From an uncultured Clostridia bacterium (GTDB lineage: Bacteria; Bacillota; Clostridia; Oscillospirales; Ruminococcaceae), in NCBI GenBank assembly GCA_944386445.1, contig CALXBD010000065.1:1-64000 (forward strand): 64,000 nucleotides of DNA, in the 5' to 3' direction. Within the stretch, counting starts at the first letter, position 1; each line of letters starts with the position of its first letter. The position numbers and the translations under genes were made by a program. The notes under the pieces were generated by a model. That model worked only from the letters and a program-made list of their open reading frames with translations, did no database searches and was not told the origin of the DNA. This document shows positions 34,365-42,341 of this stretch, piece by piece.

Positions 34365-35021
34365 TTATATTAAGGTAAGACCGCACACTAAAAAGAACTG
34401 AGCGGCAATATAAGTACTCATAACTGCAAAATCGCCCCAGCGATGCTGCCGGAGAAATGTTTCCCTGGCTAAAATATAGTCTGATATTACAAAACACACG
34501 CCTCCTGCAAAGAGCAGCTTTCCGCTGCAGTCCTGATCCGTAAGCAGGGCCAAAAAAGCGATCCATGTCATCATCAGTATAACGACCAGGTAAGCAATCA
34601 CTGCAGCACGCATGCCGGCTACAGAACCTGCCAGAGTTCGATAGGCTGCATATCCCACACCAGCCAGTATCAGCCCACTGATCAGCACAGCCGGAAGAAT
34701 CGCCAACAAATTTCCTATCCAACAGCCCATCACCGCACTGTAGCAGATATGCCCCAACAGGAAACACCCCAATCCGCCTAAAAAACAGATCTGCTTTTTG
34801 GGCCACAACAACAGGATATCCCCACTCCAGCCCAAAAGAATCGCCGCTACAGCCAGCGGATAAATGGACCATGTCGCAAACAGATAATAGCACAGCAGGA
34901 TTGGCATGAGCAATACCTTGGTAATTGTTTTGCCCATGTTGTTTCCCGTCGCACAGAAAAGAAGATGTAGTCCTGCAGCGACTGCATATGCCGCCAGCAG
35001 GAAGTGTTCTGTATATTCCAT
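34365..35021 (-). CDS. YhhN family membrane protein (TMEM86/lysoplasmalogenase-like)
   Basis: 218 residues, about eight membrane segments. Motifs TKVLLMPILL, LLGWSGDILLL and GGVCFVISDYILA match the YhhN/TMEM86 family, in which animal members hydrolyse lysoplasmalogen and bacterial function is mostly untested. Clostridia do contain plasmalogens, so the activity is plausible. GGAG lies 9 nt before the ATG; it starts 13 nt after the nuclease-like gene, so it is the last gene of the rnr cluster. Confidence 0.8.
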   Translation of the reverse strand: MEYTEHFLLAAYAVAAGLHLLFCATGNNMGKTITKVLLMPILLCYYLFATWSIYPLAVAAILLGWSGDILLLWPKKQICFLGGLGCFLLGHICYSAVMGCWIGNLLAILPAVLISGLILAGVGYAAYRTLAGSVAGMRAAVIAYLVVILMMTWIAFLALLTDQDCSGKLLFAGGVCFVISDYILARETFLRQHRWGDFAVMSTYIAAQFFLVCGLTLI

Positions 35022-35034
35022 AGGTGGATTCTCC

Positions 35035-35763
35035 TTAATTGCTTTTTAAAGGGGAAAGTATGCGGTACAGATTCTTTCTTCCGGATTTTCCAATCTGCTC
35101 TGCCAAATCAAGCGCGCACAGAACAGATAAGGCCATTCGTGCATCTCTTAGCGGCCAGCCGGCTGCCCGGCTGTATTCCAGCGCTGTAAATTTCTCAGGC
35201 AATCCTACAGGAAAGAGCTGCTCATAATCCGAAGCATGATCCAGCTCAATCTCCCCCAGGAAGTTCAGCGGGATTCGATCCATTTTTTTACGCTTTCCAC
35301 GGAGCTTTCCGATATCATACCGCTCTGTTTCCAAAAGCACTACCCGCAGATGAAGTCCCGGATTCTTTAAAAAGTCCCGAATACCATAAAGCTGAGGAAG
35401 AATGTCAGCTGCCTGGCCGTGTCTAGGAGATTTTCGCCGGATCATCTCGCCGGTATCCGGATCTGTGCGGCAAATCCACTCCGTCACAGATACCGGATAC
35501 ACCACCGTTACTTCGCATACGTCAAGAAAAGCCCGCAGCTTCTCTTTTAGGCGCCAAAGCTCTCTGGTCTGGATTTCTATAATCCCGTTCTGCCCCACAA
35601 TATCCGCTACGTAACCGCCTACAGCCAACTCATGATTTTCTGTATGCGGCTCATACGCTGCCTTCAGCACCGCATGAACGGATTTCTCGCTCAAGGTGCC
35701 AATACCGCCCCTTACCCGGGACTGCGCAATCTGCAATGCCTGCAAAAAATCAGCTTGATTCAA
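35035..35763 (-). CDS. PD-(D/E)XK nuclease-like protein with C-terminal winged helix
   Basis: 242 residues. The predicted N-terminal nuclease-like core has E26 (EKSVHAVLK helix), D54 in VADIVG and E63-I-Q65 in IIEIQTRELWRLKEKL, resembling the E...D-x(8-)-ExK/Q pattern, with Q at the usual Lys position and Lys at 73 and 75. The last 60 residues (FTALEYSRAAGWPLRDARMALSVL) look like a winged helix. The start is TTG at 35763, overlapping the rnr stop TGA by 4 nt with GGAG before it, so translation is coupled to RNase R. Function unknown; a nucleic-acid role is inferred from fold and coupling. YhhN gene follows after 13 nt. Confidence 0.5.
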   Translation of the reverse strand: MNQADFLQALQIAQSRVRGGIGTLSEKSVHAVLKAAYEPHTENHELAVGGYVADIVGQNGIIEIQTRELWRLKEKLRAFLDVCEVTVVYPVSVTEWICRTDPDTGEMIRRKSPRHGQAADILPQLYGIRDFLKNPGLHLRVVLLETERYDIGKLRGKRKKMDRIPLNFLGEIELDHASDYEQLFPVGLPEKFTALEYSRAAGWPLRDARMALSVLCALDLAEQIGKSGRKNLYRILSPLKSN

Positions 35764-37877
35764 AACTCTCCTGATTCCTCCAGCACGAAATCCACATGAC
35801 CGGCATTTACATCTGCTCCGACGCACTTTACGCGCACCTGGTCCCCGATCCGAAAACGACGGCCGGTGTGAATATCCTTCAGTTCCATAATCCCGTCAAA
35901 GAAATATTCGCCATCCGGCAGGTCCTCCATCCGCACCAGCCCCTCCACCGTGTTTGGCAACTCCACGTACATGCCAAAGGAGGTTACGGATGAAATCATG
36001 CCTTCAAACACCTGCCCGATCCTGGACCTCATATACTCTGCCTTATAGCAGTCTTCGCAATCCCGCTCGATCTGCATTGCCTCCAATTCCATTTCGCTGG
36101 AATGTGCCGCTGCTCGGACTGCGAATTTGCCAAACTGCTTCTGTAGCGTTTTGGCGGACTCCCCGCGCACAAGGCCGCTCAAAATCCGATGGATCGCCAA
36201 ATCGGGGTACCGGCGGATCGGGGACGTGAAATGAGCATAATCTGCCAGCACCAAGCCATAATGTCCCACCGGGTTTTCGCTGTATTTTGCTTTAGCCATA
36301 GAGCGCAGTACCATCTGATTGATCACCGGCGCACAAGCTAAGCCCTTCGCCTGCTCGAGGACAGCCGCCAACGCGCCGGGCGCAACCTGATCCCGCAGCA
36401 CTGCCGCGCTAAGCCCCAAATTTTGAAGGGCCTCCCGCAGAGAAGCGATCCGTTCCGGATCCGGATGCTCATGAATCCGGTATACGAAAGGCAATTCCAG
36501 CTGTTTGGCCAGCCGGGCAGCCGCTTCATTGGCAGTCAGCATAAATTCCTCGATGATAATCTCCGCTTCGCCCCGCTCCCTGGGACGGACATCCTGAATC
36601 CTGCCGTTTTCATCCAAAATCAGTTTGCTTTCCACCGAATCGATATCCGGGGCTCCCCGATCTCGGCGATTTTTCCGCAAAATATCCTTCAGTTCCCGCA
36701 TCAGGGGCAGCATAGGCAGCACAGCACGGTATTTCTCCTGCAGTGCCGGATCCTCCTCCCCATTTAAAAGCCGATTTACTTCCCCATAAACGCCCTTGAC
36801 CCTGGAACGGATCATCGTCTTTCTAAAATCATAGTCTACCAGTTTGCCCGAAGCATCCAAAGTCAGGATCGCTGAAAACGCCAATCGATCTTCGCCGGGG
36901 TTCAGCGAACAGATCCCATTGGACAATTCCTTGGGCAGCATGGGGATCACCTGATCCGCATAATAGATACTGGTTCCCCTTGCAAACGCCTCCTCATCCA
37001 GCAGGGAACCCTGCCGGACATAGTGAGAGACATCCGCGATATGCACACCCAGCTCATAAAAGCCGTCATACTTATGGAGGCTAATGGCATCGTCCAAATC
37101 CTTGGAATCGGCGCCGTCAATGGTAAAAATCACTTCTGAGCGCAGATCCGTGCGCCTGTCCATTTCCCTGTCGGTAATCCCGCGGTGTGCGATATTTCTT
37201 GCCTCGTCCAGCACAGCGGCCGGAAATTCCGCTGAAACGCCCCGGGCCTCCAAAATCGCCGCGCAGCAGCCTGCTGCCAGATCCGCTGTGCCGAAACTTT
37301 TCAGGACACAGACCTGATGATCTCGGTGGTTATCGCCGCGCCGGCTGATCTGAGCCAGCACTTTGTCTCCGTCCACAGCGCCTTCCGTCCCGCCAAACAC
37401 CCGCAAAGCGATGTTTCCAAGCTCATCCGGCAGGACAAAGTTTCCCTCCGGCAGTTCCCGGAACACGCCGGAAAACGGCTGTCGGTTTTCTTCTAAGATC
37501 TTCTGCACCTCGCCATCCGGGAGATCTCCCCTCCGGGAATCCGTGATCTTCAGCAGTACCCGATCTCCTGACATTGCCCCCATCAGGCGACTGCCCAGCA
37601 CAAACACTTCGCTGCCATCCTCCAAAAGCTCCGCAAAGGCATACGTCCGATTCAGCCGCTTGATCCGCGCAGGTTTTAATCCCCGGGATGCTGCCGAAAC
37701 CAACCGCCCTTTTTTCTCCAATACATATCCATCCGTACAGCACTGCTCCAATGCCGCTCGAAATTCCTTCTTTTCTTCCTTCTTCACCTTACATTTTGCC
37801 GCTAATTCCTTCCAGGTCAGTCCCTTTTTCCCTGCCTTTTCCAAAGACAGCTGTATTCGTTTTTCCCATTTCTGCAT
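35760..37877 (-). CDS. rnr: Ribonuclease R
   Basis: 705 residues, the usual length. N-terminal helix-turn-helix (SLEKAGKKGLTWKELAAKC), cold-shock OB domains, RNB catalytic domain with FTIDGADSKDLDDAIS (catalytic Asp cluster near 262-272), IHEHPDPER and HFTSPIRRYPDL, then an S1 RNA-binding domain (GMISSVTSFGMYVELPNTVEGLV). It degrades structured RNA 3' to 5' and acts in trans-translation quality control. GGAGGAAAAG precedes ATG 37877. It lies downstream of secG, past a long-loop hairpin, as in many Firmicutes, but here is followed by the nuclease-like gene instead of smpB. Confidence 0.95.
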   Translation of the reverse strand: MQKWEKRIQLSLEKAGKKGLTWKELAAKCKVKKEEKKEFRAALEQCCTDGYVLEKKGRLVSAASRGLKPARIKRLNRTYAFAELLEDGSEVFVLGSRLMGAMSGDRVLLKITDSRRGDLPDGEVQKILEENRQPFSGVFRELPEGNFVLPDELGNIALRVFGGTEGAVDGDKVLAQISRRGDNHRDHQVCVLKSFGTADLAAGCCAAILEARGVSAEFPAAVLDEARNIAHRGITDREMDRRTDLRSEVIFTIDGADSKDLDDAISLHKYDGFYELGVHIADVSHYVRQGSLLDEEAFARGTSIYYADQVIPMLPKELSNGICSLNPGEDRLAFSAILTLDASGKLVDYDFRKTMIRSRVKGVYGEVNRLLNGEEDPALQEKYRAVLPMLPLMRELKDILRKNRRDRGAPDIDSVESKLILDENGRIQDVRPRERGEAEIIIEEFMLTANEAAARLAKQLELPFVYRIHEHPDPERIASLREALQNLGLSAAVLRDQVAPGALAAVLEQAKGLACAPVINQMVLRSMAKAKYSENPVGHYGLVLADYAHFTSPIRRYPDLAIHRILSGLVRGESAKTLQKQFGKFAVRAAAHSSEMELEAMQIERDCEDCYKAEYMRSRIGQVFEGMISSVTSFGMYVELPNTVEGLVRMEDLPDGEYFFDGIMELKDIHTGRRFRIGDQVRVKCVGADVNAGHVDFVLEESGEF

Positions 37878-37894
37878 ATTCTTTTCCTCCGATG

Positions 37895-37963
37895 AAAAAG
37901 GGCTGCCCTGATTCCGTCCGCACAACTTTTCTCAAGCCGCACTTACGTCTATCAGGACAGCCC
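37895..37963 (-). terminator. Long-loop hairpin terminator or attenuator between secG and rnr
   Basis: On the minus strand a 13-bp stem (GGGCTGTCCTGAT / ATCAGGGCAGCCC, one U-G pair) encloses about 38 nt and is followed by TTTTTC, only 20 nt before the rnr start. Loop length is unusual for a simple terminator. Confidence 0.6.
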
Positions 37964-37978
37964 CGCACCGTTACCTTC

Positions 37979-38230
37979 TCACTTCAGATAAACCGTAAAC
38001 ACACTGACCAACAGCGTCAGCACAAAGAAGACGATTGCCGCATACTTTGTAATTCTTCCGAGAATCGCGTCCAATGTACGGCCGGAATTCTTTCCCAAGT
38101 AAGAGTCACTAAAGCCGCCGGTGATAGCCTGTGTGCTGCGGTCCTTCCCTTCCTGGAGCATAACCAGAACGACCAAAACGATACAAGCCAAAAGCAGTAT
38201 AATGCCGCCGATGATTTCAAACACATTCAT
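37979..38230 (-). CDS. secG: Preprotein translocase subunit SecG
   Basis: 83 residues, two membrane segments (about 5-27 and 60-82), and the middle GGFSDSYLGKNSGRTLD loop typical of SecG, the accessory subunit of the SecYEG channel. GGAGGG lies 10 nt before the ATG. It is the first gene of the cluster, with its own promoter. Confidence 0.93.
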   Translation of the reverse strand: MNVFEIIGGIILLLACIVLVVLVMLQEGKDRSTQAITGGFSDSYLGKNSGRTLDAILGRITKYAAIVFFVLTLLVSVFTVYLK

Positions 38231-38300
38231 TTTTGTTTAACCCTCCGAAAATTTCACATTTATCCGACACCCTCTGGCGGGGCAATCAATTCGCCTTTAT

Positions 38301-38329
38301 AGTATATCACAATTTTCTCCGCAACGCAA
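38301..38329 (-). promoter_or_regulatory. Promoter of secG
   Basis: On the minus strand TTGCGT (38324-38329), 17 nt, TATACT (38301-38306), about 70 nt upstream of the secG start. Confidence 0.7.
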
Positions 38330-38357
38330 GGGCTCTGCCAAAAAAAGTGCAATTCTT

Positions 38358-40541
38358 TCAAGAACGGTTATCCCTTGTGGAGGCTGACAAAATCAAGGCA
38401 CGGACGTCTTCGGTATACTGGGGCAGAACCAGGTAATTGATTCCCCCGACAATTACAACATCGCCGCCGGTTTCCGTCAGGCGGATCGGGGTAATCATTT
38501 CCATTAAGGCGGCATACTGCTCTTCTGTCAAAGTAACAAACAGAGGCTCATAGCAATCGGGTTCCTGGTTTATATCCGAATAATACGGATCCTGGGGACT
38601 TCCCATCAGGGCAAAGCCGCCGGCATGGTAGAAAATCCCCGCATCCCGTTTGGGATAATTCATGATGACATCCCGTTTTTCCCGAGGAATATAGCCTGCT
38701 ATGGTTCCCTCAAAGATATCGGTCCGCAGTTCCGGCAAAGCTTCCCATTGCCGCAGCAGCGCCAGAGTATTTCCATCTCCTTCATACACTATGTAGGAAT
38801 CCGCGGTATAACCCCAGTAACCGTCTTCCTTCCAGACCCGCATTGACAGCTGGTAAACCGGTACGGAATCCGGGGAGAGCAGGAAATCGTCAGAACGTTT
38901 TTCTATATCTTGCCGGATTGCGTCCTGCAACTGGGACACCTGTGAACGGTCCATCTCCTCAGTCATATAGCCGTTAAAAATCGTAGAATTAATTTCCAGC
39001 AATCCGCTTTCTGCCGAAAAACTCTGCAAAAGCCCATCATAGTATTTGCTGCGGAACTCTTCTGTCTGCAGAAGCCGGCTCAGAGGCTTTGTCAGCACAA
39101 ACGGGTAATTGCTGTAGTATCTTGCCAGAGTACTGCCGTCTTTCAGATGATACGTTAAACGCACACTGCCGCCTCTTCCATATTCAGACTGAGCATATCG
39201 TCCGTCATCAAAAGAGTACCTGTCATATTTTCCGATGAGCTTTAACATTTTTGTATCATTCCGGTCAATTGTCACATACCGACCGGGTTCGCCCACCTGA
39301 TATTGGCGAATGGGCTTTTTTTCATCCACCATCGCCTGATGGAAAGCCAACACCAACGCGATGCTTTCAGGGGTTTCCAAAGTGATTTTACCGGTGCTGC
39401 TATAGCTGTAGCTATTATCATCGCTGAGACTGAGGGGAAGACTGATTTGGACCTGACTGATTTGCTCCAGAGCCGGGATCCGATTTTCATAGCCAAACGC
39501 GCCAGTAAAAGCCGTCAGCATCATGATGCCGGAAGCTCCGGCGGCTATGCACAGCGCCGTAACGGCAGTACGCCAAACTTTTCGAAAGCCGCGGTTACGG
39601 ATTGTATCCAAAATCGCATAGGCCAAAATCCCAATCAAATTGGCTACCAGCACCATTCCCACATTGATGGAACCCATACTGCTGCTGAATGTCAGAAACC
39701 CTATACCGGCACTCAAGGCTGCCATTACCGCTCCCACGAAAAACAACGGTTGATAGGCAAAGCTCTGGCCAGCCGCTTCACTTTTTCGCTGACGGTAAAG
39801 ATGCTTCCCGAATACCGCTAGAATAATTCCGGAAACCAGCGGGACCAGAATTAAAAACAGCTGAAGATGATTCCAGGAAGAATCCTGCGTCAGTAAATAA
39901 TAGGGCGAAATACTGAACAAAGCCTTCTGAAGCAGGTTTTCTGTCTGCTGATATCCGTACGTATGCTGCTGCAAAAGAGAAAACAGGGCATAAATCAATA
40001 CTGGATATCCAACATTCAGGGCCAGGTAATAAACGATACTCTCAAACATCGTGCCACAGTTTATGATTACAAAAACCATCAAACTGTAACTGGAAAAAGC
40101 GCTGATTGCAGTGTTCAGCAGCTGAAACAACGCCTGACGCCCATCTTCAAAGCAATAATACTGCGCCAGAACGGAAAGTCCTCCGAATACTATCAAAGGG
40201 AGCATGACAATGCTCAAGCCCGCTAAATAGCCGCCCATATAGAAGGTTTCCCGCCGAATAGGAGCCGCATGAAAAACGTCCAAGGCCTGGCGATTATTGA
40301 CATAGCCGAAAATCAGCAAGGGCATCACCAACGCCACCGCCAGCGGGATTCCCCAAATCAGCAGGCTTTGAAAATCCGCATTGGCTTCTTTACCGGCCCA
40401 AAACTGCACCAATACCAGCAGCGGACCCAAAACTCCCAACAGAATCCCATAAAATAGCAGGACTCCCCGAAACCGTTCCAGATAATACATGAAAATATTC
40501 CATACGCGATCGGTCTTAACCGAAGATGATCTGGGCATCAT
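38358..40541 (-). CDS. ABC transporter membrane subunit, YtrC-type with C-terminal exported domain
   Basis: 727 residues. The first 350 hold about eight to ten membrane segments with ABC-2-like features (NRQALDVFHAAPIRRETFYMGGYLAG). The last 370 residues, after a membrane segment near 330-350, form a mostly soluble, probably exported domain with repeated ENRIPALEQI..., of unknown function. This long two-part architecture is seen in YtrC/DUF6449-like subunits. GGTGAAGGG precedes the ATG, which overlaps the ATPase gene by 26 nt. The substrate is not known; peptide antibiotics or acetoin are options for Ytr relatives. Confidence 0.75.
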   Translation of the reverse strand: MMPRSSSVKTDRVWNIFMYYLERFRGVLLFYGILLGVLGPLLVLVQFWAGKEANADFQSLLIWGIPLAVALVMPLLIFGYVNNRQALDVFHAAPIRRETFYMGGYLAGLSIVMLPLIVFGGLSVLAQYYCFEDGRQALFQLLNTAISAFSSYSLMVFVIINCGTMFESIVYYLALNVGYPVLIYALFSLLQQHTYGYQQTENLLQKALFSISPYYLLTQDSSWNHLQLFLILVPLVSGIILAVFGKHLYRQRKSEAAGQSFAYQPLFFVGAVMAALSAGIGFLTFSSSMGSINVGMVLVANLIGILAYAILDTIRNRGFRKVWRTAVTALCIAAGASGIMMLTAFTGAFGYENRIPALEQISQVQISLPLSLSDDNSYSYSSTGKITLETPESIALVLAFHQAMVDEKKPIRQYQVGEPGRYVTIDRNDTKMLKLIGKYDRYSFDDGRYAQSEYGRGGSVRLTYHLKDGSTLARYYSNYPFVLTKPLSRLLQTEEFRSKYYDGLLQSFSAESGLLEINSTIFNGYMTEEMDRSQVSQLQDAIRQDIEKRSDDFLLSPDSVPVYQLSMRVWKEDGYWGYTADSYIVYEGDGNTLALLRQWEALPELRTDIFEGTIAGYIPREKRDVIMNYPKRDAGIFYHAGGFALMGSPQDPYYSDINQEPDCYEPLFVTLTEEQYAALMEMITPIRLTETGGDVVIVGGINYLVLPQYTEDVRALILSASTRDNRS

Positions 40542-41418
40542 ATCCCTTCACCTCCATTTCGTAGAGGAAGACCTCCTCCAGCGTCAGCGGGATAATCTCC
40601 ATGGCAACGGGGTGCCATTGTTCCAAGGTTTGACGGATCTGTTCCATATCCCCTCTCAGAATCAGGGTGAAGAATTTTCCTCTGACTTCCGACGCCATAA
40701 CGGAAAGGCTTCTTTCCAGCTGGGAGAGCGTCACCGTTTCCTGAAACACGACCTGAATCTTATGAACATCGCCCTTTAAATCATCCAGGTCCTTGCTGTA
40801 CAGCAAATTCCCCTGGTAGAGAATGCAGACTGTATCGCAAATCTCGTCCAGTTCCCGGAGATTATGGGAAGAAATCACCACTGTCATATCCCGGCCGCCC
40901 ACCTGATCGGCCAAAAGCTTCCGAACCACCTGCCGCTTGACGGGGTCTAGGCCATCGAAGCATTCATCCAGCAAGAGATACTCCGGCCGTGTAGCCAAGC
41001 CCAGCAAGAAACCGGCCTGCCGTTTCATCCCTTTGGAAAATTCCGCAATTCTCTTTTTGGGCAGGAGCCGGAACAACTCGCAAAGTTCCTCATAAAAGCT
41101 CCTGTCAAAATTCGGATAGAGCCTGGAATAGAGCCGGGCCATCGTATCCAAAGTCGCCTGCGGAAGAAAATACGGCTCATCTGCCACGAAAAAGACCCGT
41201 TGCTTTTGTTCCGGCTGTTCAAAAACCTCTTTTCCGCTTACCGTCAACACCCCTTCGTCGGGGCGGAACACTCCACAGAGCAACCGAAGCAAAGTGGATT
41301 TTCCAGCTCCGTTGGGGCCTAACAGTCCGCAGATGGATCCCTTTTTGATTTCCAGATTGACATGGTCTAATGCAGTGATATCTCCGAAGCGTTTTACAAT
41401 GTCCTGTAGGAGAATCAT
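40516..41418 (-). CDS. ABC transporter ATP-binding subunit (YtrB-like)
   Basis: 300 residues: Walker A GLLGPNGAGKST (about 33-44), signature FSKGMKRQ (about 135-142), Walker B YLLLDECFDGLD where the usual Pro after Glu is Cys, and the switch His in SSHNLRELD. It couples ATP hydrolysis to the adjacent YtrC-like membrane subunit. Overlaps ytrA-like by 4 nt and the membrane subunit by 26 nt, a tightly coupled three-gene operon. Confidence 0.92.
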   Translation of the reverse strand: MILLQDIVKRFGDITALDHVNLEIKKGSICGLLGPNGAGKSTLLRLLCGVFRPDEGVLTVSGKEVFEQPEQKQRVFFVADEPYFLPQATLDTMARLYSRLYPNFDRSFYEELCELFRLLPKKRIAEFSKGMKRQAGFLLGLATRPEYLLLDECFDGLDPVKRQVVRKLLADQVGGRDMTVVISSHNLRELDEICDTVCILYQGNLLYSKDLDDLKGDVHKIQVVFQETVTLSQLERSLSVMASEVRGKFFTLILRGDMEQIRQTLEQWHPVAMEIIPLTLEEVFLYEMEVKGYDAQIIFG

Positions 41419-41789
41419 TCATCTTCCTCCCTTCCGCATACCCGGTCCAGGACATCGTCCAGATCCGGACGCTTTAATCCCATCTGCCGAGCCTTTTCGA
41501 CAGCGTGTCGAAAATCTTCCAAAGCACTCTGCCGGATTGCAGCTGATTGATGAATATTTTCAGCCACGAAGCTCCCTTTCCCGGCTACAGAATAAAGCAC
41601 GCCTTCTGTTTCCAATTCCTGATAAGCCTTGGATACTGTATTGGGATTAATCCCCAATTCCCTGGCCAGCACCCGCACCGATGGAAGTTGTTCGTCGGCT
41701 TCCAGCGCACCCGCTACCGCCATTCGGATCACCTGGGCCTTCAGCTGAAGGTAAATGGGATCCCCGCTTTTCAAATCAATTTGAAACAT
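41415..41789 (-). CDS. GntR family repressor (YtrA-like)
   Basis: 124 residues. N-terminal GntR winged helix: PIYLQLKAQVIRMAVAGAL, SVRVLARELGINPNTVSKAYQELETEGVLYS. It lacks a large effector domain, as in the YtrA subfamily that controls its own ABC operon. The ATG at 41789 follows GGGAGGAAA; upstream in-frame codons lack an RBS. A clustered half-site operator covers the promoter start region at 42002-42033. Confidence 0.93.
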   Translation of the reverse strand: MFQIDLKSGDPIYLQLKAQVIRMAVAGALEADEQLPSVRVLARELGINPNTVSKAYQELETEGVLYSVAGKGSFVAENIHQSAAIRQSALEDFRHAVEKARQMGLKRPDLDDVLDRVCGREEDE

Positions 41790-42001
41790 TTTCCTCCCAC
41801 TTCCTTGCTCATTGGCTTTCCTTCTCATTATGAAGAAGAAATCGAAAACATCTTCGAATATACAAACATAGCCACGGCAAAACGTGCTGCCGATTGCTTG
41901 CTTCTATATTCTGGATGCTTTCGATTCAAACAACATTCGGCTCTTACCGAAACAACATATAGCCAGCACAGCTGCACCAATGACTCGCCCCAACTCGAGC
42001 A

Positions 42002-42033
42002 CTGTACTAACTGTACTAGTCTGATTAATACAG
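42002..42033. promoter_or_regulatory. Operator with three half-sites for the GntR regulator
   Basis: CTGTACTA occurs twice in tandem (42002-42009 and 42011-42018) and the inverted TAATACAG lies at 42026-42033, giving CTGTACTA-N7-TAATACAG. The position just downstream of the -10 suits repression. This resembles known YtrA-type sites in style. Confidence 0.55.
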
Positions 42034-42038
42034 ATAAA

Positions 42039-42067
42039 AGTATATCGAATTCTCATCTGCTTTTCAA
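42039..42067 (-). promoter_or_regulatory. Promoter of the ytr-like operon
   Basis: On the minus strand TTGAAA (42062-42067), 17 nt, TATACT (42039-42044). The operator lies immediately downstream. Confidence 0.75.
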
Positions 42068-42206
42068 GGTGCTTTTTGCACAAGCTTTTCCAAACAAATT
42101 CAACATCTTTTACAAACCATGCCGTCAGAGCAAAATTTTCTGCTGTTATCCCCCATAATATTTAAAAATAATTCACAAAAGCTTGATGGAACTTGCTTTT
42201 TCAAAA

Positions 42207-42215
42207 TGTTATAAT
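42207..42215 (+). promoter_or_regulatory. Extended -10 promoter of pyk
   Basis: TGTTATAAT, consensus -10 with TGn extension; no good -35 at standard spacing. Leader of about 125 nt. Confidence 0.6.
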
Positions 42216-42341
42216 AGGATGGGAAGAATTTGGATATTCTCGTTATTTCTGAATATTTTTTTGTAAATCCTGCAAAATTCTGTAAGTATTAGGGAATAAT
42301 CGCTTTTATATAGAATTGATTTCATAGGAAGGATGAGCTTT

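Larger units (their letters stand above)
41790..42341. other. 552-bp divergent region between ytrA-like and pyk
   Basis: No convincing gene was found. It holds the minus-strand ytr promoter and operator, a 240-nt ytr leader (41790-42030) and the plus-strand pyk extended -10 promoter with a 125-nt leader. The long ytr leader contains no ORF or conserved riboswitch motif that I recognise. Confidence 0.7.

Noticed and set aside
42242..42280. Possible Rex site in the pyk leader (TTGTAAA-N4-GCAAAAT)
   Set aside because: About nine of 14 positions, not distinguishable from A/T-rich background.
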